From: Dichotomocladium elegans
Taxonomy: Eukaryota; Mucoromycota; Mucoromycetes; Mucorales; Lichtheimiaceae
Reading direction: 5' to 3'
DNA: 64,000 nt
NCBI GenBank assembly: GCA_025716815.1
Contig: JAIXMN010000010.1
Coordinates: 186,001 to 250,000 of the forward strand
In this document: in pieces, positions 12,401-26,733 of the stretch
Layout: every line of letters begins with the position of its first letter
How positions within the stretch are numbered: the stretch's first letter is position 1
The notes under the pieces: generated by a model
Seen by the model: the letters and a program-made list of their open reading frames with translations, nothing else
What the model was told of the DNA's origin: nothing
The model's database searches: none
Position numbers and translations under genes: made by a program

Positions 12401-12514
12401 TCAAAATCACTATGGAATAATATATGAGCGTTCTCACCATCTTCCCTCGTTTGAATGGTATGTATATAAAATCATCTTGTGAACAGAACCGTAATCTCTT
12501 TTTACGCGCAGACT
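9401..12514. other. 3.1 kb gene-poor spacer
   Basis: Upstream of the minus-strand Sel1 gene and of the plus-strand gene at 12.5 kb, so it should hold both promoters. Open frames are short. The longest, 11367–11783 (+, 138 aa), has a stretch at its middle (HPEYPLFNVAL … LTESWSERSHDRF) vaguely like the FW.RRWH region of wax-synthase-type MBOAT proteins, but no multi-TM region is present. I regard it as unproven, perhaps a relic. A (GC)n tract lies at about 10329–10350. Nothing else is supported. Confidence 0.45.
10329..10350. repeat. (GC)n dinucleotide repeat
   Basis: About ten GC units (GCGCGAGCGCGCGCGC…), an alternating purine–pyrimidine tract in the spacer. It could adopt Z-DNA, but no function is indicated. 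Confidence 0.8.
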
Positions 12515-13345
12515 ATGGCGTCATTCAGCAGTGATTCCGAGTCGTGGTCCGATGTCCTGGCTTTATCAGACGACGAACGTTCGTTTCGCGACGGAGTGGG
12601 CCCAGTAAGGCTGAAAAATAAAGAGCTTTAGACCTCGAACGCTCATTTCATAGATGCATGGACCCAGCAATATCACGGTTGGGAGAAGGTTGAACTGGGG
12701 AGCACCGGCAGCAGCTGGTTTGTATCCACAGCGGATAGCTTCATGGGGATCATTGATGCGATCAAGACAGCTCTGCAAGGCGACCTCGAAAGGATCGTCT
12801 CGTCGCAAAGTGCTGCTATCATTTCCAGTACGGAAAAGAATGGATATGCTGACCCAGGTCACGGTAATCTTGAGGACCACGTTCCTGCTACTTCTCGTCC
12901 CCCTCCGAGAGCTACCTTTTCCGATGACACACTAGCTAACTCCCAGAGGACCCTGACTGGTTCTACAACTGTGACCGAAGAAGAGATCTTCAGAATACCC
13001 GATCAAATCGCTATCGAGCAGGAGGCTACGCTTCCCTCGGATTTCTACCCAATCAATCCCAAAGTGGCAGCAGCTGTTAACTCGCCGGAAACCACAATGT
13101 TCTCGTCCAAGGGCCTGCAGAGCGCGCAAACGAACGCTCCCGCAGTACTTGTAACAACTGTCCACGCAACGAGCACCGCGATGCCTGGTTCATACCCGAG
13201 TATTGGTTACAACAACCACATCAACTACGGGAATTTAGGCGCAATTGGCGTGTATCCCAGCAGCGCTGCCGGGATTGCTCCTTTACCCATCGGGTCGTCG
13301 CTTTCTCTATGCGCAGTGCTCCTGATGATCCTCTCTCGTATTTGA
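12515..13345 (+). CDS. Ser/Thr-rich protein with hydrophobic C-terminal tail, unknown
   Basis: The well-supported frame is 12743–13345 (MGIIDAIKTALQGDLERIVSS…), ending in SLSLCAVLLMILSRI. The frame stays open upstream into WTQQYHGWEKVELGS (from about 12654). A good separate start at 12515 (MASFSSDSESWSDVLALSDD) probably belongs to exon 1, but the obvious donor (GTAAGG at about 12605) is out of phase, so the exon 1–2 join is unresolved. The protein is rich in Ser, Thr, Ala and Pro. It ends in about 20 hydrophobic residues with no charged tail after them except a final Arg, resembling either a GPI-anchor signal or a tail anchor. No N-terminal signal peptide is seen, which argues for a tail anchor. 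No domain is recognised. The possible alternative is a start at 12743 only. Confidence 0.5.
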
Positions 13346-13673
13346 GCTTTCCTTTTCTCTCACATCCTTGCATTTCCTGTTCTTGTTCTCTGCATCTTTG
13401 CTTTTCTGTCATTCGCTGGTCGCTCATACCTCTCAGCCTTACATCCCACTGTTGATTCATCCGTGTCTATCCTTATAAACCGGCAAGGACCCCTACGTAG
13501 TTTTCACTTGCAAAAAAAATAAACTTAACTCAGACACTCGTTGGTACTGCGGGCGTTTTCCTTTGCGCATCAAGAGCTTAGATGAGAATCATGCATCATG
13601 TGTCTATTCGGATTAAATAACTCTATATAAAATGAAAGCTAATAGGTATGTGTGTATGCGTGTATGTTGAAAA
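13346..13673. other. convergent intergenic region
   Basis: Short spacer of about 330 bp between the 3' ends of the plus-strand 12.5 kb gene and minus-strand COQ10. It is pyrimidine-rich just after 13345 and contains AATAAA-like A/T runs near 13517, as expected of two facing 3' UTRs. No gene is seen. Confidence 0.5.
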
Positions 13674-14384
13674 TCATGCCTTGTAGACACTTTTGCAACG
13701 GTCGACAAACGCTTGAAGCATCATCTTCGAAACCTGATCAAAAAACACCGATGATGCATGGGCATGAAGAGGTGATGCAAATTCGAACAGGATCTCAAAG
13801 TCAATGTAGCAGGAAGGATGGTGGATGGCGTCGGGATGTGTGCGTTGACTGGGAGGCAGGTTGGGCGTGAACCGCCAGGTGGTGACAAGCTCCTTGAATA
13901 GCTCAGCATCCTTGGATATAGCCTAATCCAAAGTTCGCTCTTCGTAAGACTCTCACTTGTTTCCTCTTCTCCTTCTCTGTCTGTCTTACCTGAACATAGC
14001 GATGTGGCTCACAAGTCACCCTAGACATATATTTTTCTTCAAACATCTTGAAGCCAACACCAAGCTCACCATCAAAGACTGTCGTGTTATTGCCGATTTG
14101 GTGGCTACCGTATACGTGGGAATGTGTGCAGTACGGGACAAAATCTTTGTACTGTTCAACATTGGACACGACATTGTAAACTTGTGCCTGTGAAAAACTT
14201 GCTGGGTCATTTAATATAATGTTACTGCGGGAATACGCTGGTATGAGAATGTCAAGTCTGCATACTTTAAAAGCTGCCGTTCACGATATTCTTTGCGGCT
14301 TGACAAGACATTTGGAATGGGCAGGCCAAAAAAGGATCGAGTTCCTAATGCCCGTGATAGAGACACCGAGGTCCTGAGTGCCAT
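13674..14384 (-). CDS. COQ10: Coenzyme Q-binding protein Coq10 (START-like, mitochondrial)
   Basis: Binds coenzyme Q on the mitochondrial inner membrane and supports its use in respiration. Three exons give about 190 aa. Exon 1 starts at an ATG at 14384 with MALRTSVSLSRALGTRSFFG, an Arg/Ser-rich amphipathic presequence with few acidic residues, typical of mitochondrial import. It ends at KEYRERQLL. Exon 2 gives FSQAQVYNVVSNVEQYKDFV and then PYC, the hallmark Coq10 start of the lipid-binding fold, and runs to RVTCEPHRYVQ. Exon 3 (13676 to about 13918) gives AISKDAELFKELVTTWRF, then SCYIDFEILFEFASPLHAHA and FFDQVSKMMLQAFVDRC, all conserved in Coq10. The first intron acceptor was chosen to restore the ERQLL–FSQAQVY continuity. 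The gene is convergent with the 12.5 kb gene and lies downstream of GFA1 on the same strand. Confidence 0.93.
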
Positions 14385-14870
14385 GGTGGAATGTCGGGAG
14401 ACAACACAGGAACCGCAGCAGGGGTCCTGCTGGAACTTTTTTTTTTCGAGTTCGCGGGATGTAAAAATATCTTCTGGAAATGATTTTGTCAAGGCAACAT
14501 CCAACCTCCATACGCATACGCACAAATCAAACTGACAAGAGGTTATTAGTGTGATTGCTTTAATGATGAAATAATAGAAATCGAACAGGGAGGTACAGGA
14601 GTGTACGTTCTGATGATTGGATCTAGTATGGCTAGGGGATCTCACACCACTGACGTCTTCAGCCCTAAAACAAAAAACCTCTTCTTGCAAGCAAGCAAAA
14701 TCTTCCTTGAGATAATTCTCACCCCACTCCCTCTCTCTACATCCCTTCTTATGAGTCAAATGTGTATGTAATATACTGCTCATCACAGGAGACAAAAAGT
14801 CACTATCTCTGTAAGATGATGACTCATTCGTATTTATTGCTGCTTCCATGGAAGATGGTTTAACGTGATC
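14385..14870. other. spacer between COQ10 and GFA1
   Basis: About 490 bp holding the COQ10 promoter/5' UTR and the GFA1 3' UTR. A long minus-strand frame here is only the upstream extension of COQ10 exon 1 and has no protein-like content. No other feature is seen. Confidence 0.5.
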
Positions 14871-17319
<2,449 letters not shown>

Positions 17320-20300
17320 GATCGCGTTCCAACTTCAAAAAGAGAATGCGGTACAATCGACGAGATTTTCTCGGGTTATATAAGACGATGGTGATTGAGG
17401 AGGTCCGCTAGCAACTCTGAGGAGGGCAGTTGCCAGATCTGTGGCGATAGAGTTTGTTCCACCCCTCTACTTAATGAGCCCCGTTCCGCGGAAGTGCACA
17501 GGCCTTCTGAGTTGAAATGATTGGGCTTTTTTTTTGCGTGGAGAAGCTCAAAATAGAATCGCCCCTTTTTAGAAGCGACCCCCCTCTTCCTCTGCAACCT
17601 AATTTTGTGCTTTGTGTGACTACAGCAAAATGTGCCCCGCTTCTTTTTGACCTCGTACCAGCACCTTCCATAATCAATTAAAGTGTATCCCGCGTTGACG
17701 TGCATTCCGCGGAATGCCGCTCGCTCTTACTGGGGGTAGATTCTACAGGTATCTTTCTCATTAGTAATTTCCAGATCACTGTGCTGCCGAAAATACCATG
17801 TTTCAATGTTAATAGCGCATTGAACTGGACATAATCCACTATGTTCACTGAGAGCGCTGCAGCGCGGCCATCCGCTTTGCTTTTAAACATAAAGAAACTT
17901 GGTAACTCCAGTTCCACGCATATCTTCCGGCGTAATTATTGTCGTACCATACTTAGCTTTGCCCCGACAAGTGCCAACTGATCTGGAAACAAGGTAACCA
18001 TCCAATCGATTCACGATGATTAGCCTATCTCCTTTACTATTGCATCGTTCACATGCAGGCGATGTAGGAATGGGATCTACCGGTAGGTTTAGATAAAAAT
18101 GTATCTTTATCGTCTGAGCTGTTATTCATGTATATATTTTTAGCACTATGCTGGTTACTTGATATTTGAACAAAAGGCTTATTGTCAAAGGGAAAAGGTA
18201 TGGACCTGGAAAGAGCTTCTAAGGGATACAAAGTACTATCAGCAGGAGAAGAACCACTGTATGATAGTATGAACGTAACTGAGTAAAAAGCATGAAAGAT
18301 GTTGATTTGTCATCATTGTTGACTGATGTTATCTTTGGAACACAAAGGAGCACATACTCATATATGTACTGTGACTTTAAATGAAATCTACGGATTTGAG
18401 TCTATTATTAATAATCGGTCGATTCATAACTATTGCACGGTGAGAAAGTTCGTATTTAGTATACTTATTTTCCGACTATGTCATCTATGCCTTTTCGAGA
18501 AAACTCGCATCGAGTGTGCTCAACCGTCACCCGTGGGATTATTTATTATAGCCGACGCCTAAAATGTAGCGCGCTTTCAATGGTAAGTTAAGTGACGTTG
18601 GCGTCGGTCAATGATATAAGTGCAGTAAGTACAACCTATGTGATCGGGTAAATCTTCAGTAGGCTGAATCTCAGGTTTCCATCATATGGTATGTATAACG
18701 CCTAAATTAGCATCTTGTCAAACAGAAAACACAAAAAAAAAGAAATTTAATCTATCGTACCTAATCAGGGCTAACTTCAAGTTTGGGTCCTGTGCAGACG
18801 CGAGGATGTCGACTGATATGTGGTGTTTTTTCCAGAAAGATGTGTTTTATTGAAATTTGACTGCAACAACGATGTGCACATCAAAATATCAATACGTATA
18901 TATCCATATCTACTCGATGTCTCAAATATTGCATGTTGCTAGAGTGGTCCATGTCGGACGAAAAGCAAATTACACATGCAATGGCAGTATATTATGCCTG
19001 CAGTTGAATAGCATCGAGGTTGCGCAGTTCCTGTTTTAACCAGTTCACAGTGTCTCTAATGTTCGAGGAACATATGTGAAATTCCCATCAATGACGTCTA
19101 GCCGGTCATTCTCTAACTCAAGATCTGTCTGTCGACTCACTTTGCAACGAAAACGAGAAAGACAGTACCTATACACCGCTCGATTGTCAGAATTAGACCG
19201 TTTGCGGTGCTGATGATGCGTACTCGTTTTGTCCCGAAAGCTCTATATCACGAAGTAATTTGTTGGGGCGGACAATCATCCATCCTCCAGCACAACAATC
19301 AACTGCTTTAGCGTATATTTGATCGGCGGATTCAAGTTCATATAAATTTGCCCGGTGAAGGATGGCAGTCTTTCTATGATCAAACGGCTTTGCCAGCCTT
19401 TCCGTGAATCCGAGCGTCATCTGAGATAGCATTTCACGGGATTCAATGCATAGGTCTCATGCGTCTAAAACGAGAATATAAGAATGATTGTCCTATGCGT
19501 GGGGATACTCAATCGACACCACTTGTGCAACTGAAAATATCAATAAACTATCTGAAAATGACTCATGCGGTCCCTTCACGATGCATTGCCAAGACTGTTA
19601 CCAGTACAGTAGATATATTAAATCATCACGCAGTAAAGTGATGAAATATGCTATCATTATTAGCTCCCAGCATACGGGATTTTCTGAAAATCGAGTCTGT
19701 TGCTTGTACGATTCAACATTGCTACGAGCAACCAGGACTTAAGAAGATCCGCCTCCAACGGATCCAGGAAAATGCAGTGACCAAAACTTTCTTGGATCTT
19801 CTGAGCAAACTACAGTATCTCTTTATTAAATCCATCCTTCGCCTCTCTCCCATGGCCGTCCCCTAATGAATCTATACGATATTGACTTGCTTCCCCCCCT
19901 TAAGGTTCTCTTTGCTCGTATTCTACATACCCACATGGCTCCTCTCACCGCAGGAGCTCTGTTGTCATTGCCTCCACCGTAGTTTCCTTCATCCTCCTTC
20001 ATGCCGGTGTTAATTTGGTTTTCTGTCCCCATGCTTCTGCCTCTCCGCCGTTCCCATTCTGTTTTATCCTTCCTGGTTATCGCCAGCTGGCGCCTGTTTA
20101 ATCCCGCCGACATGGCTGTAAGATAAAGCATATGGGAGGGGGCTGTAATTTTTCTTCTTGGCTAAAGGATATTCTTGTTATTTCTCATAGACCTCAATCT
20201 ATAGATGCAAAAAAAGTTTTATCCTGCTGATCTGTCGACTTTATTGACTGTACCCGAATGGAAGAAGAGCTGTAACTAGGTAAAAGCATTTGCCTGTATG

Positions 20301-21179
20301 TATTCTTTGCACTACCCATTCCTCTGGCACGTTGCTTTTGAATATACTCTACGTAAACATCTTCAGGTCTTACTCAGTTGCCAGTTGAGGACTACGGTAC
20401 ATATGTCAGTGCTTAATCTATTGGCAAAGGCGTTCGCGACCAAGAGGAGACGTCACGGAGCCTGCATCTATTTTCTTCAAATGGAGCTCTCTAAGCAATA
20501 TATATTTCTTACAGCCGTAGTACAGTATCGACATCAAAGCTTCGATATAAATAACGCCGGCATTATCTTTGTTTATCTCAACTAGTATTTGAATTGCCAG
20601 CGTCTGATATATCTCAACTTTTATCGTTCCCCGAAGACACAATATATTTGTCTCTCGCTAACTTCTCATGTTTGGCTTCTTCATAGTGATTAGAGAGGGA
20701 AAACTTCCGGAGAATTCCTCTCAGGTTTGGACGGCACGGGTCAATCCCTGTGCCAACCGCCAGCTTTTGGTTGGCGCGTAACTGATCGGTAGATTGCGTG
20801 TATTGTACCATCATGGGGCCTGTTATTGGTGCGATCATTCCAGAAAGACTATCTTTATAGCCGCTGCCGTTGCTGTCAGGAGGCTTATCAAGGCATACGT
20901 AACAGCGAAACCAAAAATAATAAAGATTATCAGGGCAAGGGCGCTCGCCGCAATGGTTAACAATGGCCAGAAGAGATACGTATTATTTGGAGCATGTTCT
21001 CATGAATTCTGCAGCATATGTAAAATTCATGTTAGGACACGTGATCGATGCGCGGGATCCCGTGTGATCCTGGAGAAATATGACTCAAAACACTTCCTAT
21101 ATGTCCCTTCTTCTTCTATTTATTTGCATTGGTGACGGCCGTCTCTCCTTTCCCACTTCTTATCCACATTTTTTAAGAA
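17320..21179. other. 3.9 kb AT-rich spacer between GFA1 and the P450 gene
   Basis: Divergent promoter region for GFA1 (−) and the cytochrome P450 (+). All open frames are under 115 aa with no recognised domain. One minus-strand frame at 19193–19432 (about 80 aa, FDHRKTAILHRANLYELESA…) has protein-like composition and could be a fragment of an unidentified helical-repeat gene, but nothing around it continues the reading. No tRNA, repeat array or transposon end was found. Confidence 0.45.
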
Positions 21180-23302
21180 ATGCCGCCCCTTCTGGTCTCT
21201 GAAATTGCAAGCCGGGCTTATCAAAATAGGCGTTATATTGGCGTCGCAGTTGCTGCGACGTTGGTACTTCGTCAGCTCGTTAAGTATTATCTTGCATACC
21301 GTGTGCCTCCGAAGCTTCGCCACATCCCTGCAATTAGTACATGGAGGGTTTGGAAAAGCTTGCTCACCAACGAACCGCTGACGGAACGGACGCGGCGACT
21401 TGTCTATCCAACTCTTCCTAAAGCGAATGGGTTCTACCTTGTACTACAAATGATGTCATCCTGACCGTAGTAAACACAGTGTTCTAATGAAGATGGATCC
21501 TATCTCTGGCAGGTACGTTTTCCTTTTGATTGGACGATCTATGTCGCGAATCCCGTCCTCGCTCGTACTGTATTATTCAAGCCAGGTACTGTACATACCC
21601 CTAAATAGCAAAGTCAAAAGCTGGTACCCGTTGTATTTACTGCCTTCAGTAGAGTTTGCAGACAAATCAAGGGAGCTCGTTGATCAAATCCACCCAGAAA
21701 ACGGCCTCAGCCTGTTTATCGGCACTGATAACGTGGCATTTGTCAACGGAAAAGAATGGAAAGAGCAACGCAAAGTAAGCACAAGTAGTTTCTTTGTAAA
21801 AAGGAAGATGCCATCCTTCTACTCACTCAAATGCGCAGATTATGAACCCAGCATTCCATCGCTCTGCACCGGTGGCCACGTTTGGTGCTTTGGCAGTAAA
21901 AGCATTTGCTTTGATTGAGAGCCAAGGAACTGTCAAGGTTGTCGAGCTGATCCAGAGAATGACGTTGGATGCGCTCGGAAAGGCCATTTTTGGTACGTGT
22001 AAAAAAAGTAATTTTCATCGCAAGAATTGTGTCTCACCCGATGCATGCCGTCTGCGAAGACTTTGATTTCAAAGGCCTAGAGGATCCAGATGCAGTATGG
22101 GTAAAGGAGTACAACCTGATGTTTGAGGGGCTCATGGAATTATTCCCGGCATTGTACCCGAAGCTGGCTGGGCTCTATCGAATGCTGAACCCCAAGAGCA
22201 GGGCTCGATATAAAGCTACTTATAAGCTGGTCAAGCTGTTGGACGAGGTGGCTGAAGATCGGAGGGAGAAACTAGCGAAGGCACCCTTTTCTAGCAAACC
22301 CGATCATGAAAAGGATTTGCTGACTCTCATGCTCGAAGCAGAAATGCGCGGCGAAGGGACATGGTCAAAACAGGAGCTACGGGTAGGTCGTTGGAGGATT
22401 AGCAGAAGTGTTCTGATAACACGAATATTTTTTTTAGCACAATATGGGAATCTTCTTCCTCGCAGGTATGTTACTGCTAAACAATAAGAAAACATTTCTG
22501 AGCAGACGGTATCATAGGCCATGACACTACTAGTCACGCTATTTCGTTTTGTTTGTATAGTCTTGCTGTGAACCAGGTATAATTTTATATCTCCAATATG
22601 TGAGACGTGTAAGGAATTGTGCCAATGCGATCGGCTGTAGGATGTGCAAAAGAAGGCACGGCGTGAGGCTTTGGATCTCTTTGGCGATGCGCCTGTGGAT
22701 GTATTCCCGACATTGCAAGATATAAAGAAATTCGAATATCTGGACATGGTTATTAAAGAGGTATATTTCAGAGGGATTTCAGCAGTCGCTGAGAGGTCAA
22801 GATCTCATGTGGTCCTAAAACTATATATAGACTTTGCGCATGTATCCTCCAGGAAACGATATCGTCCCTCGCAATGTGATGAAGGATGTCGAGCTGGGTG
22901 GCGTGCTCATTCCCAAGGGCAGCATGATCAATGTTGACATTCATGCACTTCATCATGATCCCGCCTTGTGGCACGATCCCGAAACATTTGACCCTGAGCG
23001 ATTCAGACCGGGTGGTGAGCACTCCCACCACGAAGGCGTGGCCTATGCGCCCTTCAGTTCAGGATCACGTCAATGCATCGGGCTAAACTTCGCAATGATG
23101 CAGCAGCGCATATTCCTTGCAATGCTTTGTAAGTCCATTTCTCCATGTCTCGCAGCTTGATCTAATATATGGGCTGTACATAGTACGAAAATTCGAATGG
23201 GAACTTGCTGCGAATTCTGAACATCAGAATGGCCTCAAGTTTAGTCTCCCTGCTAATATGGCTCCCAAGTCGTTAGAACTTACGTTCCATAAGCGTTACT
23301 AA
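21180..23302 (+). CDS. Cytochrome P450 monooxygenase
   Basis: Ten exons can be joined in frame. The N-terminus MPPLLVSEIASRAYQNRRYIG followed by VAVAATLVLRQLV is a membrane anchor, placing it on the ER. It continues PPKLRHIPAIS, a proline-rich hinge. WKEQRK–IMNPAFHRSA is the C-helix region. GHDTTSHA is the I-helix oxygen-activation motif (split by an intron just before it). KETLRMYPP is the ExxR motif (split between exons 8 and 9). FDPERFRPGG is the meander, and FSSGSRQCIGLNFAMMQQR the haem-binding loop with its Cys ligand. All key residues are present, so it looks functional. The last exon ends ELTFHKRY. The substrate cannot be told from sequence; fungal P450s of this general type act on fatty acids, sterols or xenobiotics. 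No biosynthetic partner genes lie beside it. Confidence 0.93.
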
Positions 23303-24369
23303 AACGTTCATCGAAGCACTTGATGAAAACTTAAGGGGGCGATGTAAACTCGTCTTCCTTCCTCGTTTTTGGAAATACGTATACATGGTTCTCATGTTTC
23401 CAGTTACTGTCCGTGTCTGACGACCTTATGAATACGTACCACGCACATTGGCGGCATTATGTGGGACGCCTTATACATCTCTATGGTTCTTCAAATGGTT
23501 GAAGATAGCACACTGCGTACTCTGCTGCCCAGCAGCGAAAACCTCCCGCTGAAGATCTTTCAATGATGCGCCAAAGCTCTGATTCAAGTAGAAGGTATCT
23601 TATCTGCTCAAATACAGATAACAATAACTATTGCCGATTGCATGTTTGTAGCTGCTTTTCTATTTTCGCGAAAAGCACATGTGTGATGGAACTTCTAGCT
23701 CCGTTGCCACCATGCTGGTCCGACCGAGTGGCACGTGCGCTCGGATATTAATGGTTTTGACATCTCAATTCGGTTAGGTTTTAAGTCCAGGGTCCCCTCC
23801 CCGCAACCTCCGGCTAAAGAAGCATGATTGTTGATTCCTAACCTGAGATAGCATCAAAAAGATCCGGAATCTCATTCATCCATGTTTGAGGACGCCCCTT
23901 GTAAATTTGGCAGTTCTAGATACGCCTATCAGTGTCACGATGGTGACGAGGTATGTCGTGTTATGTAGAGAGTTCTGCAAAATCTTCCAGCATAAGCCGG
24001 TTGAGATTGAAATACGTATGAAAAACCACCACCATGATGGCCCTCACCCCTCCACCTGAGGGATTCTCCCGATTATCCAAGCAAGCATTCGGGACCCCGC
24101 ATTGAACAGTGCCACCTTGTCAGGTCTACGCACATGCAATTAGGCAGATGACGATAATATTGGGTCGCTGCAAAGTTAAAGGCAGACTGAGACAAAAAGC
24201 TTCTACATGGGATTCACCCATACCTTTCAAGAAACACTGATGTGCGTTTCAGATTTACTTAATCTCCAGAAACTGAAATTTGTTTACCAAACCACCACCC
24301 CCAGTGATTTCGCCCGTTCGTTGCTTCCCTTTAGAGTATCTTCCTCTGCAAAAGGAAAAGAAAAAGAAG
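23303..24369. other. intergenic spacer
   Basis: About 1.07 kb between two plus-strand genes: the P450 3' UTR and the promoter of the Kre9/Knh1-like gene. It contains only short open frames without domains. Nothing else is recognised. Confidence 0.5.
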
Positions 24370-24984
24370 ATGCGCTGTCACCCATTTTTCTCAATATTAC
24401 TGCTCCTCTTCGCAGCTTTTTTTGCAAGTACCGATGGACTGGCATTGAACCCGCCGATGTAAACAATATAATTAAAGAGGAGCATCTGTTCGAACATTGT
24501 TCTAAGCTGTTATCTTTCTTCCGCGTTATTTCAGCAAGGTGCCTAATGCGCACACGGTTTGGAATGCCGGTGGAACCTACGCAGTTGAGTGGTATTGTCC
24601 GATTGCTGCTATATACAATGATTCTTTTGACCGCCAACTCTGCGATAATACATTATAGGAACACCACGACAGTAAGTGGTATACCTATCCCTCCTACGGA
24701 CAAAGGGATAGTGATGCTGGGCTACATTAATAACGGAGACTTCAGCGAACATCTCAGTAAGTCAATAATCCAAAATGGCAACCGCATGCGAGAGACTCAC
24801 ATTTATTATCCTTTCAACAGGATGGACGCTAGCCGTCTATTTTCCCCTTGACACCGGCCATGTGAACGTCACATTGCCATCCGACCTTCCCACCGGCGAC
24901 AACTACATTATCGTCCTCTTTGGCGACTCGGGTAATGCTTCGCCTCAGTTTACCATCCTCGGGGAAGACAAGAAGCAGGATTAG
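24370..24984 (+). CDS. Secreted Kre9/Knh1-like cell-wall protein (Ser-Thr-rich family N-domain)
   Basis: Four exons give about 140 aa. The start MRCHPFFSILLLLFAAFFAS is a clear signal peptide, followed by TDGLALNPPI. Across intron 1 the reading becomes KVPNAHTVWNAGGTYAVEW, the conserved start of the Kre9/Knh1-like domain (G/N.VW.AG.TY.V.W) found in fungal Ser-Thr-rich cell-wall proteins. It continues NTTTVSGIPIPPTDKGIVML, then WTLAVYFPLDTGHVNVTLPS and DNYIIVLFGDSGNASPQFTI, the closing strands of this immunoglobulin-like fold. It ends LGEDKKQD with no GPI tail, so the product is probably soluble in the wall or secreted. In yeast Kre9 and Knh1 support beta-1,6-glucan; whether that holds here is unknown. 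Upstream in-frame Met codons are preceded by Lys-rich sequence, so 24370 is the best start. Confidence 0.82.
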
Positions 24985-25060
24985 ACACACGTACTTTGCT
25001 CAGACATAGATATCGTATATAAAAATAAAAAAAAAAACCAAAGAACTGTCTTTTTATTTG

Positions 25061-26357
25061 TTACAGCCCACGGGCCCTTCTGCCGTGCTCATCCAATCTG
25101 CCAAGGGACCCTACACCAAAAACAATAGTGCTCAATGTCCATTTTATCACATTGGTTGGACTGTACCATCCTCGGCGAAGACAGGTCACCAAGGCCACAG
25201 AGCTTTCGATGCCGTGAACTATTAGCAAAATTCGAATGATTGCTCTGGCCAGAGGTCCAAAGCGCACGGACCGAGACGCCAAGCCAGATAGAGCAAAAGC
25301 GCACAGAACCAGGAGTGCATCTTTAAACTTGGGCGCATAAAACACATCCAGCGGAACAGAAGGCGCAGACGGAATACGGATATTGGTCGCACTCGTATAG
25401 ACTGCTTTGGCAATGGCAGCCAAACGCGGTGGGCCGCTCAGGGTGCTAGGCTAAGAATCATGTGTGTGTATTTGTGTGTGTGAGGGGAGGGGACAATGAG
25501 AGGGAATGTCCGCTGTTCTCATCTCTGCTACTATTTTTTTTTTACCAAGCCCAACGCCGCCTCTGCTTCCCGTGCCATTGTCTCAAGCGCGGGTCGGATC
25601 TGATCTCGGTTCGTCAAAGGCGGCTTGAACTCGATAAATATTTTACCACGAGCCCCACTAGCGAGGAGATAGGAAAGCCAGAAGCCTCTAGCAGTTAGGC
25701 TTTCGAAGCTAGCCGACTGTGCTGTGTAGAGGCGGCCATAGTATTTTGCATACGCGAGGTTGGTAGCTATTGCCAAGGGTAAGTTTGTCGATTGTTCAAC
25801 CAAGAGAAACATTCAACCAGCAAATTGCCTGAATGCACACTCATGTAGGCCACAATGGGCGCACTATAAGGAGCAATGGGATCCGAGGTAGACATTGTGT
25901 TGAAAAAAATATTTTGGATGGGGGCAAGATGATACGCAAGATAACCATAACTGAAGCAATAAATGCTGACAACACCCAAATCGCAGCCTTTTGTTTCCAA
26001 TAGATTTTGTGCTAGCCTCCTGGCAACTAAGTCCGAATAGGTGATCATGGGGCCTTCCCTGATGATACTACCCCTTCCATGAAAGAAAGGGCAGAGGAGG
26101 AGGGGACCTAGAAAGGACAAACTCTTAATCCAATTGTCACGTGTATCTGTTTGGCTAATAAAAACCAGGACAGCCTTTGCGGAGAGTATCAGTGTAATAT
26201 GACGCATAAGTCGGATGGAAACGGTTGAAGACGTCCTCCGGCCGTTTTGTAGGGAGGAGGCGCGATTTACCCGGCAGCTGAGCCAATGAATGCTCTCTGA
26301 TGAGGTGGGGAAAACAATATCCCGGTCGAACTGGACTCTAAAACCTAATGAAACCAC
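25061..26357 (-). CDS. Membrane protein with DUF4499/TMEM254-like C-terminus; 5' half uncertain
   Basis: The 3' half is well supported. MSTSDPIAPYSAPIVAYM joins by an intron to TNLAYAKYYGRLYTAQSA, then GARGKIFIEFKPPL and MAREAEAALGL. This joins by an intron (25471 to about 25536) to PSTLSGPPRLAAIAKAVYTS. The last 110 residues (VFYAPKFKDALLVLCAFALS … HGIESSVALVTCLRRGWYS … VIKWTLSTIVFGVGSLGRL) have three hydrophobic segments. Their order and residues resemble the DUF4499 family (animal TMEM254). The N-terminal part is not recognised. Upstream, open frames continue to about 26.5 kb (GIPTDTTASIFKQKGIYALN … FDRDIVFPTSSES, then RPEDVFNRFHPTYASYYTDT), but these two stretches are in different frames with no good intron between them. 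No start codon can be fixed. Either there is an unseen exon, or the 5' end is damaged. Convergent with the Kre9-like gene, 76 bp away. Confidence 0.55.
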
Positions 26358-26598
26358 CTTGCGTCGTAATCCTTCGTCATTTGCCGTACGTTTAAGCAGA
26401 ACAGGGCCATCTACTTCGTTCAGTGCATATATGCCCTTTTGTTTGAAAATAGAAGCGGTGGTATCGGTGGGGATTCCATAGGATGCGATGGAGAAGGCCT
26501 TTATATTATGAAGCTTTTGGGCATTTTTGTTGAAGCAAAGGGAAACGGAGGAGAAAAGCGGGGGATAAATGCATTCTGGTTTCGGAGTGATGCTCCAC

Positions 26599-26606
26599 TA
26601 TAAAAG
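26599..26606 (+). promoter_or_regulatory. TATA-like box for the 26.7 kb gene
   Basis: TATAAAAG about 128 bp upstream of the ATG at 26734. Spacing is loose but the sequence is a good match to a TATA element. It sits at or just beyond the unclear 5' end of the minus-strand membrane-protein gene, so the two genes would share this divergent promoter region. Confidence 0.4.
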
Positions 26607-26733
26607 TTGGATGAGGGAAAACAACGTCCGATTTTTACTTCAACTATTTATTTTTTACACTAGTTCTTTTCCCTTTCAACTCATACTCTCTCGACGTATA
26701 CATCTCAACCCTCCATAATCCTATCATAACAAC

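Noticed and set aside
14211..14849. 212-codon minus-strand frame as a separate gene
   Set aside because: Only its last third is coding (COQ10 exon 1). The upstream part is 5' flank with no protein-like pattern.
20690..20775. tRNA-like T-arm (GCACGGGTCAATCCCTGTGC)
   Set aside because: There is a small stem-loop, but the loop lacks the TTC start, and no A-box, anticodon arm or acceptor stem can be folded around it on either strand.
24207..24851. 214-codon plus-strand frame as one gene
   Set aside because: It reads through the introns of the Kre9/Knh1-like gene. The spliced model restores a signal peptide and the conserved VW.AG domain start.
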